A DNA stretch of 29,101 bases from the NCBI GenBank assembly GCA_964425275.1, contig CAYRLZ010000081.1, forward strand, positions 1 to 29,101, written 5' to 3'. The DNA comes from CAYRLZ01 sp964425275. GTDB lineage: Bacteria > Hydrothermota > Tepidihabitantia > Tepidihabitantales > JBDRVQ01. The translations under genes and the position numbers were made by a program. Each line of letters opens with the position of its first letter. Within the stretch, counting starts at the first letter, position 1. Below the pieces are notes generated by a model, which worked only from the letters and a program-made list of their open reading frames with translations, ran no database searches and had not been told where the DNA came from. Below, piece by piece: positions 8,675 through 15,684 of the stretch.

Positions 8675-10726
8675 TTATTCAAGTTTTATCACCCTAAGAG
8701 AGTTCTCCTTTCCTCGGGCACCTATCCCCAACATCTTTATGATATAGACCCCCGGGGGTAATTGCCGGCCAAGGCTTGCCTTTCCATCCCAGACGATACC
8801 TTCTACTTCTGATTGGTTGGCGAAGGATTTGGAAAACAACCTTATTAACCTTCCCTGGACATCATAGATGTCTAACCTAATAGATGGCAAAGTAGGAGGG
8901 ATTTGGATGGTGGTCTTTGTCTTGAAGGGGTTGGGATAACACCGAAAAGCGGGTGATGGGCGGAAAGTGGTGGACGGGAATAGGTTTTTCTCTTTAATTC
9001 CTGTAATAGTCGGGAGGGCTTCAATTGCATCCAAATCAAAGCCGGCGGTTGGATTATTTGTGCCATCGCCATCGTCAACAATCTTTATGTAGCGACAGGA
9101 AGAAACCCCACCCCTTGATAAATCAAAACCAGCGGTTCCGGTGTCGTAACCAAGGGAGGTGAAAGATCCGTTCCAGTCCATTGCCACCTCTACCCGATAA
9201 CCCTCTAAATCCGCATCTTCTTCATAAACTGTGAAGTCATCACCCGGTTGGTCAAAAATTACTCTTCCTAAGTCAATCACCACCCAACCGTTAACGCCGA
9301 TTGATAATCTCCGGCCATCGCGCCTCTCCAGGGCTAAGTTGGTGAAAGAGGATATGACATTACCATCTTTCAGCCGGCAGGTTGGGACCATAAATCCAAA
9401 AAAGGGAGATACCGTATCCGGGGATAATGGGATATTTACTTCAACCGAAGTGTCTGATGGAACAATAATATCGGTAATAGTCTTTGTCTGGTAGCCATTC
9501 GCCTGTACCCGTAGTGAATAGGTGCCGGGAAGGAGGAAGCGGTGAAAATCGCCGAGGATGGAATCGGTATAGATTGGCCAGTCAGTAGGTAGGGCAATAA
9601 CCATTGCCCGAAGCGGCTGTCCGGTTATTGAATCGTAGACAACTCCCTCAATCCCCTGCTTTGCCATCCTCGCTATGTAGAGCATCGCGGGAATCTCACG
9701 ATTGGAAATTGGAACAATGGAATCGGCTGATGGGGTCTTTTGCCTACAGACCTCTACTGTCCAGGACATTGCCCCGAAAGAACCGTAGGCGCAGTCCTTG
9801 GAGGAACCATGAATCTCATACATACCGTGATAACCTTGGGCATAAGGGTAATTGGTATAACTTCTATAACCAAGTCCCAATGTTTTAAGATTTAAAGAAT
9901 CGCGCGGTGGAAATGGTGAATAACTCCAAGGTGCGGATATGAACAAAGTGCCGGCATGATAGGAACCCCAGTGATAGAAGGAATTCCTTGCGGCGAGGTC
10001 ACGAAATGCCCTGCTCTCCGGTTGCGAGAAGGGGCCGGGACTGCCTCCGGCCGCATCCCAGACATAGCCATAATCTCGATTTACATCAACACCATTGCCA
10101 TTTCCCCGAGTGTTGGCAATGTGCCCATCGGGATTAGCCACAGGCGAGACCCAAAACTCTCGGGTATCAACCAAGTGGGTTATCAATGGGTCGATGCCGT
10201 AATCCCTTACCAGCCGGATGATGAAATTGAAGCATACCTCAGCACCGATTTTCTCGTCGCCGTGAGTCGCTCCTTCAAATAAAAGTTCTGGTTCATTTTC
10301 CTCTTCCAGTGGGTTATCGGTAATCTTTAAGGCAACGATTGGTCTTCCTCTAACCGAAAAACCAAGCGTCTCCAACTTACAGATATTGGGATTATTGGTG
10401 GCGATTATCGTTAGGGTGTCTAAAAATTCCTGATAGGTATGATAGCGGGTATCCTCAAAGTTTTTCGCATAATAAGATGTCACATCCTTGATTAAAATCT
10501 CATAATCCATACCGAGCCTAAAAATCTCAGCCTCTTTGCCAATCGGGCAATCCACCAAGAGACCGGTCTCATCCGGACCGTTGATTATGATACCGATTCT
10601 TTCCAACTCCGGGATTCTTTCTTTGGGGCAAGGGCTTATCCTTATTAGGTGATAGTGGGTATTAGAATATAGGGTAAAAGTAAGGGCTAAACTTAGGAAA
10701 AATAAAACTTTCACTATTTTAGCCAT
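8675..10726 (-). CDS. Secreted M14 zinc carboxypeptidase with sorting tail
   Basis: The 683-residue protein starts at the ATG at 10726, preceded by AAGGAGG; an upstream TTG at 10771 lies inside the predicted -10 box and is rejected. Residues 1-21 form a signal peptide. A propeptide-like stretch is followed by the M14 domain (about 95-370). Zinc ligands are H155 and E158 in THGDE and H257 in SYHAGT. The substrate Asn/Arg pair is N216-R217 in DVNRDYG, and the catalytic Glu is E325 in WTVEV. All key residues are present. Next come a carboxypeptidase-regulatory Ig-like repeat (GVVYDSITGQPL), a beta-sandwich with a DDGDGTNNPTAGFDLDAIEAL segment seen in surface proteins, and a FlgD-like sorting tail (CYPNPF, then PPGVYIIKM). 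It is the first gene of the operon with the glycosyltransferases. It is predicted to be active outside the cytoplasm on peptides; the substrate is unknown. Confidence 0.9.
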   Translation of the reverse strand: MAKIVKVLFFLSLALTFTLYSNTHYHLIRISPCPKERIPELERIGIIINGPDETGLLVDCPIGKEAEIFRLGMDYEILIKDVTSYYAKNFEDTRYHTYQEFLDTLTIIATNNPNICKLETLGFSVRGRPIVALKITDNPLEEENEPELLFEGATHGDEKIGAEVCFNFIIRLVRDYGIDPLITHLVDTREFWVSPVANPDGHIANTRGNGNGVDVNRDYGYVWDAAGGSPGPFSQPESRAFRDLAARNSFYHWGSYHAGTLFISAPWSYSPFPPRDSLNLKTLGLGYRSYTNYPYAQGYHGMYEIHGSSKDCAYGSFGAMSWTVEVCRQKTPSADSIVPISNREIPAMLYIARMAKQGIEGVVYDSITGQPLRAMVIALPTDWPIYTDSILGDFHRFLLPGTYSLRVQANGYQTKTITDIIVPSDTSVEVNIPLSPDTVSPFFGFMVPTCRLKDGNVISSFTNLALERRDGRRLSIGVNGWVVIDLGRVIFDQPGDDFTVYEEDADLEGYRVEVAMDWNGSFTSLGYDTGTAGFDLSRGGVSSCRYIKIVDDGDGTNNPTAGFDLDAIEALPTITGIKEKNLFPSTTFRPSPAFRCYPNPFKTKTTIQIPPTLPSIRLDIYDVQGRLIRLFSKSFANQSEVEGIVWDGKASLGRQLPPGVYIIKMLGIGARGKENSLRVIKLE

Positions 10727-10770
10727 TTTTCCTCCTTGGTTCTCTTTTTGTTTAATTCGCATTATTTGCA

Positions 10771-10799
10771 ATTATTCCATAAAAATTCCCTTCTGTCAA
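10771..10799 (-). promoter_or_regulatory. Sigma70-type promoter of the M14/TMTC operon
   Basis: Read on the minus strand: -35 TTGACA (10799-10794), 17-nt spacer, -10 AATAAT (10776-10771). The expected start near 10764 leaves a leader of about 38 nt that contains the Shine-Dalgarno of the M14 gene. Its -35 box lies back to back with that of the divergent promoter. Confidence 0.7.
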
Positions 10800-10801
10800 C
10801 C

Positions 10802-10830
10802 TTGACATTAATAAAGAAATGGTGTAGGAT
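10802..10830 (+). promoter_or_regulatory. Promoter of the DUF6588-like/smpB/amidase/murI operon, predicted leaderless
   Basis: -35 TTGACA (10802-10807), 17-nt spacer, -10 TAGGAT (10825-10830; 4 of 6 matches). The ATG at 10837 is exactly 7 nt past the last base of the -10 box, the normal distance to +1. Transcription should therefore start on or next to the ATG. No Shine-Dalgarno is present or possible. Confidence 0.65.
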
Positions 10831-10836
10831 AATTTT

Positions 10837-11778
10837 ATGAAAAGGTTAGAACTTTTTTTTCTAATTATTTGCTTTGGCTTTGCCCAAGAAAATCCGGTTG
10901 ACAAGATAAAACAAGCGAGCGAAGAAATCTTAAAATCCTACACCCAACCCTTGATTAATACCTTTGGTATTTTGACCAATACCAGCCTCTTTCACAGCGC
11001 CTATTCTCATAAGATACTGGGATTTGACTTATCACTGAAACTTAGTTATTCACCAATACCACAAAAGGCGAAGTTTTTCTCCGACAGTGTATTAGCCTGT
11101 TCCTTAAACCCCAATACGGGCGAATTAAACTATTTTAAGGTCTATGTAGAAAGCACCCCAACCATTTTCGGTCCATCCACCCCGACAACCGTTGCGGTTC
11201 CGCCTAACGTCGTCGCCATCCCCAAAGTATTACCCGGCGGGTTAAATCTCCCGGGTCTTCCCTATATTATGCCCCAATTAAATATCGGCCTTATTTTGGG
11301 AAGTGAATTGACCCTGCGCTATATTCCTCTTCCCTTCAAAGGGGTATCGGTCTTGATTTATGGTGTTGGGTTAAAAGAGAACCTCAATCAGTTCGGTCCC
11401 TTTAAGAAATTACCGGTGAAGTTGGCCCTCGGTGGTGCCTATCAGGTTTTTAGTATCGGCGAGATTGTCAAGAGTTCTAATCTCAGTTTTCAGGCGATTG
11501 CCAGCAAACGTCTCCTTATTTTTGAGCCGACGGTTGGTCTGGGATACGAAAAGACCAAGGTAAATTTTAACTATCAGTTCAAATATAAAGTCCCAGCCCC
11601 TCCGCCAGTCAATGAAAAAGAAGTAACGGAGGAGATAAAAGTTTCTTTTAATGGTGAGAATAAATTTCGGGTGCATCTTGGCTGTGCCTTACGTCTTGGC
11701 TTTATATTTTTACACCTCTCTTATGAGAAATCCCTTTATGATGCATTTTCCCTGACAAGTGGGATAACCATTCGGTGA
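10837..11778 (+). CDS. Envelope protein, DUF6588-like
   Basis: The 313-residue protein has an N-terminal signal peptide (LELFFLIICFGFAQ). The body is rich in alternating hydrophobic strands (LNIGLILGSELTLRYIPLP, VSVLIYGVGLKENLNQFGP, LSFQAIASKR). The glycine-aromatic pattern and the final FSLTSGITIR resemble a beta-barrel outer-membrane protein. The overall pattern (Leu-Gly-Pro-Phe-rich middle, then a conserved KLPVKLALGGAYQ-like strand) recalls DUF6588 proteins of Bacteroidetes and related phyla; the function of that family is unknown. A Pro-rich insertion at about 107-140 (PTTVAVPPNVVAIPKVLPGG) probably forms an extracellular or periplasmic loop. It is first in an operon with smpB, overlapping it by one base (TGATG at 11776-11780), and has a predicted leaderless transcript. 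The family call is moderate; the envelope location is more secure. Confidence 0.6.
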   Translation: MKRLELFFLIICFGFAQENPVDKIKQASEEILKSYTQPLINTFGILTNTSLFHSAYSHKILGFDLSLKLSYSPIPQKAKFFSDSVLACSLNPNTGELNYFKVYVESTPTIFGPSTPTTVAVPPNVVAIPKVLPGGLNLPGLPYIMPQLNIGLILGSELTLRYIPLPFKGVSVLIYGVGLKENLNQFGPFKKLPVKLALGGAYQVFSIGEIVKSSNLSFQAIASKRLLIFEPTVGLGYEKTKVNFNYQFKYKVPAPPPVNEKEVTEEIKVSFNGENKFRVHLGCALRLGFIFLHLSYEKSLYDAFSLTSGITIR

Positions 11779-12224
11779 TGAAAGTTGTTGCGACCAACCG
11801 AAAGGCGAAGAAAAACTATTTCCTAGAAGAGATCTTTGAAGCCGGGATTTGCCTTCTTGGCTCCGAGGTGAAATCTTTGCGGGAGGGGAGAGTCTCTTTG
11901 GATGAGGGCTATTGCGGTATTGAAGGAAATGAGGTCTTTCTCTACAATGTGAATATTGCCCCCTATACTAAGGGGAGTTTATTCCTACCCTCACCGAAGC
12001 GGAGGCGAAAACTCCTCCTCCACAAGAACGAGATTTCAAAACTCAAAGGTTCGGTCCAAAGAAGGGGGTATACTTTAATTCCCTTAAAGATATATTTTAA
12101 TGAACGGGGGTGGGCAAAAATAGAAATCGCTCTGGCTAAGGGAAAGAAAGAGATTGACCGCCGCGAGGAACTGCGCCGACGGGCGATGGAAAAGGCCGAA
12201 AGAATTGAAAGAAAATATGGTTAG
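11778..12224 (+). CDS. smpB: SmpB, SsrA (tmRNA)-binding protein
   Basis: The 148-residue protein matches SmpB end to end. It begins VVATNRKAKKNYFLEEIFEAGI and has the conserved GSEVKSLREGRVSLDEGY segment, an oligonucleotide-binding barrel core with NVNIAPYTKGS, and a basic C-terminal tail (KKEIDRREELRRRAMEKAER) that enters the decoding centre. With tmRNA it rescues ribosomes stalled on truncated mRNAs. I chose the ATG at 11778, which overlaps the upstream stop as TGATG; a GTG directly before it would give one more residue. The gene overlaps the amidase gene by 8 nt. No ssrA gene was seen in the window. It is complete, with usual length and unbroken motifs. Confidence 0.95.
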   Translation: MKVVATNRKAKKNYFLEEIFEAGICLLGSEVKSLREGRVSLDEGYCGIEGNEVFLYNVNIAPYTKGSLFLPSPKRRRKLLLHKNEISKLKGSVQRRGYTLIPLKIYFNERGWAKIEIALAKGKKEIDRREELRRRAMEKAERIERKYG

Positions 12225-13590
12225 GAAGAAGCCAGAAAAAATTAGAGGCGAGGTATTTTTTCTTGGATTTCTTTTTTTATTCTTTCACCTACTAATCTTC
12301 CCACAGACTATCCGGGTGCGGGATAGTCTCATAACAAAGATTGACCTCGGGGGTGTAGAGTATGTATCCCTGCCCCGGCTCGTTAGGGCATTAAAGGGGA
12401 ATCTATGGGTAGCCGATGATAAAATCGTTTGCCTCATTCCCTCGGATAGTGGGGAGCGGGAGATTGTCTGCACTTTGAATTCCGATGTGGTGGTAGCCGA
12501 TGAGAAGACTTATTGCCTTTCATCACCGGTGATTAAGAGTGGCGATTTCCTACTATTTCCCGCACTCGCCCTTTCCCAAATCTTTTCTGTGGTGCAGGAA
12601 GAGGAAAAATCAATTCTTTCAATAAACCTCTCGGCAAAAAGAGAGACCACCTTTCTCTTCCTGGAAGTAGACACCTCGGTTTATATCAAAAGCCAGCCTC
12701 TATCTCATTTTGCCCAGGAGATAGTTGTCGGGGCGAAGACAAATCTGGAAGCCCTTCCGCCCAAAGGAATTGTTCGGGAGATAAAATTGGATAGAGAAAA
12801 GGAGACCCGTTTCGTCTTTTATTTCAAAAGACCATCAGTCACCGAGGTCAAGAGAGTTAAAAATGGCTTTTGGCTTAAATTCTATCCCCAACCGGAAAAG
12901 AACGCCCCACTAATTGTCTTAGACCCCGGGCACGGTGGCAAAGACCCCGGAGCGATTGGAAAGTTGTCCACCCTGGAAAAGAACTTAAATCTTGATATTG
13001 CGAAACGGCTGAAGAGAAAGTTAGAAAAATCGGGCTACCGGGTATTGTTAACCCGAGAAGACGACCGTTTTGTCCCCTTAACGGAGAGGACAAATTTTGC
13101 TAATCGGAATAACGCCGACCTCTTTATCAGTATCCACTGCAATGCCTCCCGGGACAATCCCCGAGCGATTGGTTTTGAGACCTACTTTTTATCCGAGGCA
13201 AGAACCGATTTGGAAAGGGCCCAGGCATTAAAAGAGAACCGCTCGCTTTTGTCCGAAGAAAACCCTTTTCTCAGTAGTGAATTAGGTCTTATCCTTTCTG
13301 ATTTAGCCCAGCAGGAATTCTTAAAGGAGTCTGAGGAATTAGCCTGTTGTATTCAAGATATGGCTGATGCCTACTTAGGTCTGCAAAACCGGGGAGTAAG
13401 ACAAGCCGGTTTCTATGTCCTGCGCGGTGCTTTAATGCCCGCGGTTTTGGTGGAGTGTGGATTTTTATCCAATAAACGGGAAGAAAAACTCCTCAGAAAC
13501 GAAAAGACCCGGGAGAGGATTAGCGAGGCAATCTTTAGGGGAATAAAGCGTTTCCTTTTGACTTATGAAAAAAAAATGTCCGAAAAATAG
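12217..13590 (+). CDS. N-acetylmuramoyl-L-alanine amidase (Amidase_3), exported
   Basis: The predicted protein has 457 residues from the ATG at 12217, inside the last codons of smpB (8-nt overlap). An upstream in-frame ATG at 12154 would bury 63 nt in smpB and put polar residues before the signal anchor. Residues 12-30 are a hydrophobic export signal. Residues 40-220 form two beta-rich segments, the first resembling a copper-amine-oxidase N-terminal-like/substrate-binding fold and the second an AMIN-like domain. The C-terminal catalytic domain (231-450) has zinc ligands H239 (DPGHGGKDPG), E254 (LEKNLNL) and H307 (SIHCNAS), and catalytic E413 (LVECGFLSN). It cleaves the amide bond between MurNAc and L-Ala in peptidoglycan, probably for cell separation. 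It sits directly before murI, so two cell-wall genes share a transcript. Confidence 0.92.
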   Translation: MVRKKPEKIRGEVFFLGFLFLFFHLLIFPQTIRVRDSLITKIDLGGVEYVSLPRLVRALKGNLWVADDKIVCLIPSDSGEREIVCTLNSDVVVADEKTYCLSSPVIKSGDFLLFPALALSQIFSVVQEEEKSILSINLSAKRETTFLFLEVDTSVYIKSQPLSHFAQEIVVGAKTNLEALPPKGIVREIKLDREKETRFVFYFKRPSVTEVKRVKNGFWLKFYPQPEKNAPLIVLDPGHGGKDPGAIGKLSTLEKNLNLDIAKRLKRKLEKSGYRVLLTREDDRFVPLTERTNFANRNNADLFISIHCNASRDNPRAIGFETYFLSEARTDLERAQALKENRSLLSEENPFLSSELGLILSDLAQQEFLKESEELACCIQDMADAYLGLQNRGVRQAGFYVLRGALMPAVLVECGFLSNKREEKLLRNEKTRERISEAIFRGIKRFLLTYEKKMSEK

Positions 13591-14416
13591 ACCAATTGGT
13601 GTCTTTGATTCGGGGATTGGCGGTTTAACTGTGGTCAAAGAAATCCGTCAACTTTTACCCCGAGAAGATATTCTATATTTTGGCGATACCGCCCGGCTCC
13701 CTTATGGAACGAAGTCAGCAGAACTGATAAAAAGATATGCCTTGGAGGACGCTAATTTTCTTTACGAGCGGGATGTAAAGATTATTGTCTGTGCCTGTCA
13801 CTCCGCATCCTCCTGGGCATTAGCGGAGATTAAGAGGGCCTACCCGATTCCGGTGATTGGCGTCTTAGAAGCCGGGGCCAGGGCAGCAATCAAGGCAACA
13901 AAGAATGGAAAGATTGGTGTCATTGGCACCCGGGCAACTATCGCATCCGATGCCTACGAAAGGGCATTAAAGAGAATAAACTATGAACACGGTCTTAACC
14001 GGGCAATAGAGATTGTTGCTAAACCAACCCCCCTCTTTGTTCCCTTAGTGGAGGAGGGGTTTATTGACCATCCTATCACTCGGGCAGTTGCCCGGGAGTA
14101 CCTTAAAATCTTCCCGAAGGAAGGAATTGATACCCTTCTCCTCGGCTGTACCCATTATCCGATATTAAAATCAGTCATTTGTCGGATTCTCAATAAGGGG
14201 ATAAAGGTAATTGATGCCTCTTATGAGACCGCGGCTATGGTTAAAGATATCCTCCAAAGAAAAGATTGGCAAAAAGAGACCGGGAGGGGAAGCCTTAAAA
14301 TATACTTATCCGACATCACCCCGGAATTTGAAAAGATTGCCGAACAGTTCTTAGAAGAAAAACCAAAGGTAATCCTGAGGGCCTCCTTAAAAGAAAAGAT
14401 AACAATTAAAGAGTAA
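13565..14416 (+). CDS. murI: Glutamate racemase
   Basis: The 283-residue protein interconverts L- and D-glutamate, supplying D-Glu for peptidoglycan in the cytoplasm. It has VFDSGIGGLTVVKEI at the N-terminus (D15, S16), FGDTARLPYGTKS, and the two catalytic cysteines: C78 in VCACHSAS and C195 in LLGCTHYPIL. The length is normal. The first cysteine motif is unusual: most MurI proteins have C-N-T-A-S/T, whereas here it reads C-H-S-A-S. The Asn that normally helps bind the substrate is a His and the Thr is a Ser. The second motif is canonical, so the enzyme is probably functional. The start overlaps the amidase gene by 26 nt, which suggests coupled translation. An alternative role as another Asp/Glu-racemase family member is less likely given the DSGIGG and PYG motifs. 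Confidence 0.93.
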   Translation: MKKKCPKNRPIGVFDSGIGGLTVVKEIRQLLPREDILYFGDTARLPYGTKSAELIKRYALEDANFLYERDVKIIVCACHSASSWALAEIKRAYPIPVIGVLEAGARAAIKATKNGKIGVIGTRATIASDAYERALKRINYEHGLNRAIEIVAKPTPLFVPLVEEGFIDHPITRAVAREYLKIFPKEGIDTLLLGCTHYPILKSVICRILNKGIKVIDASYETAAMVKDILQRKDWQKETGRGSLKIYLSDITPEFEKIAEQFLEEKPKVILRASLKEKITIKE

Positions 14417-14427
14417 TTTCGCTAAAC

Positions 14428-14456
14428 TTGACAAAACTCCACCGGGAAGTTATAAT
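14428..14456 (+). promoter_or_regulatory. Perfect consensus sigma70-type promoter
   Basis: TTGACA (14428-14433), 17-nt spacer, TATAAT (14451-14456): both hexamers and the spacing are ideal. The expected start near 14463 gives a leader of about 33 nt before the ATG at 14496. It begins a new transcription unit only 11 nt after murI ends. Confidence 0.8.
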
Positions 14457-14495
14457 ATATTATAGGAATAAGGGTTATTGGGTTAGGGATAGATT

Positions 14496-14741
14496 ATGTG
14501 GTTATTGATAAGAGAAGAACAGGGGAGAAGTAGATTTTCTCTTAACTCGCGGAATATTGTTCGGCTCCAAATTAAAAGGGGTGGGGTAGAAGATTGTCTG
14601 CTCTGGGCTGATACCGTTGACCAGAAGGGTTGTATCATCACCCGTGGGTCTCCGGCCTGGTGCGAGAAATATTTTGAACTCATCCTTAAAGAAAAGGAAA
14701 ACCCCGGAATTATTGAGGTCCCAGAAAGAGAACCAAAATAG
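14496..14741 (+). CDS. Small protein of unknown function (81 aa)
   Basis: I do not recognise this 81-residue protein. It has no signal peptide and no membrane segment. It contains two cysteines in different contexts (VEDCLLWAD and PAWCEKYF), a basic middle (NIVRLQIKRGG), and an acidic-to-proline-rich end (GIIEVPEREPK). The pattern of short beta strands followed by a helix (AWCEKYFELILKEKEN) would fit a small folded domain. It has its own perfect-consensus promoter and about 33 nt of leader with only a weak purine-rich ribosome site (GGGATAG), and it runs as a single-gene unit convergent with the RRM gene. The strong promoter argues that the locus is expressed. Reading frames on the opposite strand overlap it but have no comparable promoter. 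Coding status is likely but unproven. Confidence 0.55.
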   Translation: MWLLIREEQGRSRFSLNSRNIVRLQIKRGGVEDCLLWADTVDQKGCIITRGSPAWCEKYFELILKEKENPGIIEVPEREPK

Positions 14742-14825
14742 AATTTCATCCTTCCTTCCCACAACTGAGTAGATATTTACCAACAAGAGACCGTAAATAA
14801 GAAAAATTTTTTACGGGAAGAATTA

Positions 14826-14858
14826 AAAGACCCTTTGGCTTCCGACCTTGCGGTCTTT
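14826..14858 (-). terminator. Possible weak terminator of the RRM gene
   Basis: A 7-bp inverted repeat, AAAGACC / GGTCTTT, encloses a 19-nt loop, with a competing GACC-gcaa-GGTC hairpin. On the minus strand it is followed by TTTT and an AT-rich stretch. It lies about 60 nt downstream of the RRM gene stop. The stem is short, so this is tentative. Confidence 0.3.
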
Positions 14859-14918
14859 AAGACTTTATATCTTTGGTATTTTCTTTCTTGGTCTCCCCTT
14901 AGATTGGAAGGTTTCTTT

Positions 14919-15209
14919 TCACCAAGGGCGTCGGCCGCCCCTCCTCCTTTCGCGATTTCCACCTTCGGAGCGGGGACGCGCTTCATTCACCCGTAGTGTC
15001 CGACCCTTTAACTCTTTACCGTTCAGGCTGGTGATTGCGGCTTGGGCCTCTTTTTTATCAGGCATCTCAACAAATCCAAATCCCCGCGATTCACCACTGA
15101 ACTTATCTTTAATAATCGCAATTGATATAACCTGTCCGCAGGCTTCAAATGCCTTCCGCAGGTCTTCTTCGGTAACTTCCCGAGACAAATTACCAACATA
15201 GATATTCAT
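14919..15209 (-). CDS. Single-RRM RNA-binding protein
   Basis: The 96-residue protein is one RNA-recognition motif plus a short tail. RNP2 is IYVGNL at residues 3-8 and RNP1 is SRGFGFVEM at 41-49; the second helix region AQAAITSLNGKELKGRTLRVNEA completes the fold. The tail (RPRSEGGNRERRRGGRRPW) is Arg/Gly-rich, as in bacterial and cyanobacterial Rbp proteins, which bind RNA and are often cold-inducible RNA chaperones. The targets here are unknown. The start ATG at 15209 has a good Shine-Dalgarno (GGAGGT, 5-nt spacing), and a promoter lies at 15271-15244. The leader is about 28 nt, too short for a long cold-shock-type UTR. It is transcribed alone. Confidence 0.92.
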   Translation of the reverse strand: MNIYVGNLSREVTEEDLRKAFEACGQVISIAIIKDKFSGESRGFGFVEMPDKKEAQAAITSLNGKELKGRTLRVNEARPRSEGGNRERRRGGRRPW

Positions 15210-15243
15210 TATAACCTCCGTTTTTTATTAAACATAACTTAAT

Positions 15244-15271
15244 ATTATACAGGAATTATAAAAAAAGTCAA
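15244..15271 (-). promoter_or_regulatory. Promoter of the RRM gene
   Basis: Minus strand: TTGACT (15271-15266), 16-nt T-rich spacer, TATAAT (15249-15244). The start is expected near 15237, giving a leader of about 28 nt that contains GGAGGT just before the ATG. Confidence 0.65.
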
Positions 15272-15376
15272 ATCAGGTCTACGGGTGGCTATGTGATTAA
15301 CAAGATTCATCCCAAGATTTAGGGAAACACTTTAAGCCGATTTTTTTACTTTGACCGACGGTTTTGCCTTAAAGAG

Positions 15377-15404
15377 TTGACATTTTAAACCTTTCCCTTA
15401 ATCT
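15377..15404 (+). promoter_or_regulatory. Promoter of the DUF3795-like gene, predicted leaderless
   Basis: -35 TTGACA (15377-15382), 16-nt spacer, weak -10 TAATCT (15399-15404). The ATG at 15411 is 7 nt past the -10 box, so +1 should fall on the ATG. The -10 match is poor (3 of 6), so confidence rests on the -35 box and its position. Confidence 0.4.
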
Positions 15405-15410
15405 TAAAGG

Positions 15411-15635
15411 ATGAAAATTGGGGCCTGTGGGATTTATTGTGAGCGGTGTCCGAAGTTTGTTAAAAGGCACTGCTCCGGTTGCGCCCCCAATCCGGTATGC
15501 CCGATGCCGGGTTGTGCGAAAGAGAAAGGCTATGAGTTATGTTTTGACTGCCCCTCTTTTCCTTGTCCAATAAACTACCAGTTCTTTCCCAAATCTTGGC
15601 TTGACTTCCTAAAATCAGAAGAGGTTGTCGGATGA
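15411..15635 (+). CDS. Small Cys-rich protein, DUF3795-like
   Basis: The 74-residue protein has ten cysteines arranged as C6, C10, C13, C21, C24, C30, C35, C44, C47 and C52 (CGIYCERCPK; CSGCAPNPVCPMPGC; LCFDCPSFPC). This spacing matches the DUF3795 family, small proteins thought to bind zinc or an Fe-S cluster. No biochemical role is established. The protein ends soon after the last Cys motif and is shorter than many family members (often about 100-140 residues), so it may be a minimal version. The TTGACA box sits 34 nt upstream of the ATG and no ribosome site other than AAAGG directly abutting the ATG is seen, which fits a leaderless message. It is a single-gene unit between the RRM gene (divergent) and lemA. 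Confidence 0.75.
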   Translation: MKIGACGIYCERCPKFVKRHCSGCAPNPVCPMPGCAKEKGYELCFDCPSFPCPINYQFFPKSWLDFLKSEEVVG

Positions 15636-15651
15636 AGGACAACAGTTTATC

Positions 15652-15679
15652 TTGACATATTCAATTTAATCCTTATAAT
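15652..15679 (+). promoter_or_regulatory. Promoter of lemA-htpX, predicted leaderless
   Basis: Perfect hexamers TTGACA (15652-15657) and TATAAT (15674-15679) with a 16-nt spacer. The lemA ATG at 15685 begins 6 nt after the -10 box, so the transcript should begin at or within a base or two of the start codon. Confidence 0.75.
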
Positions 15680-15684
15680 ACCTT

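Noticed and set aside
14483..14786. Minus-strand frames opposite the 81-codon gene
   Set aside because: They have no promoter or ribosome site. The plus strand has the perfect promoter and a sensible composition.
14791..14816. CCGTAAA / TTTACGG inverted repeat downstream of the 81-codon gene
   Set aside because: It is only 7 AT-leaning base pairs with no following T-run on the plus strand, too weak to call a terminator.
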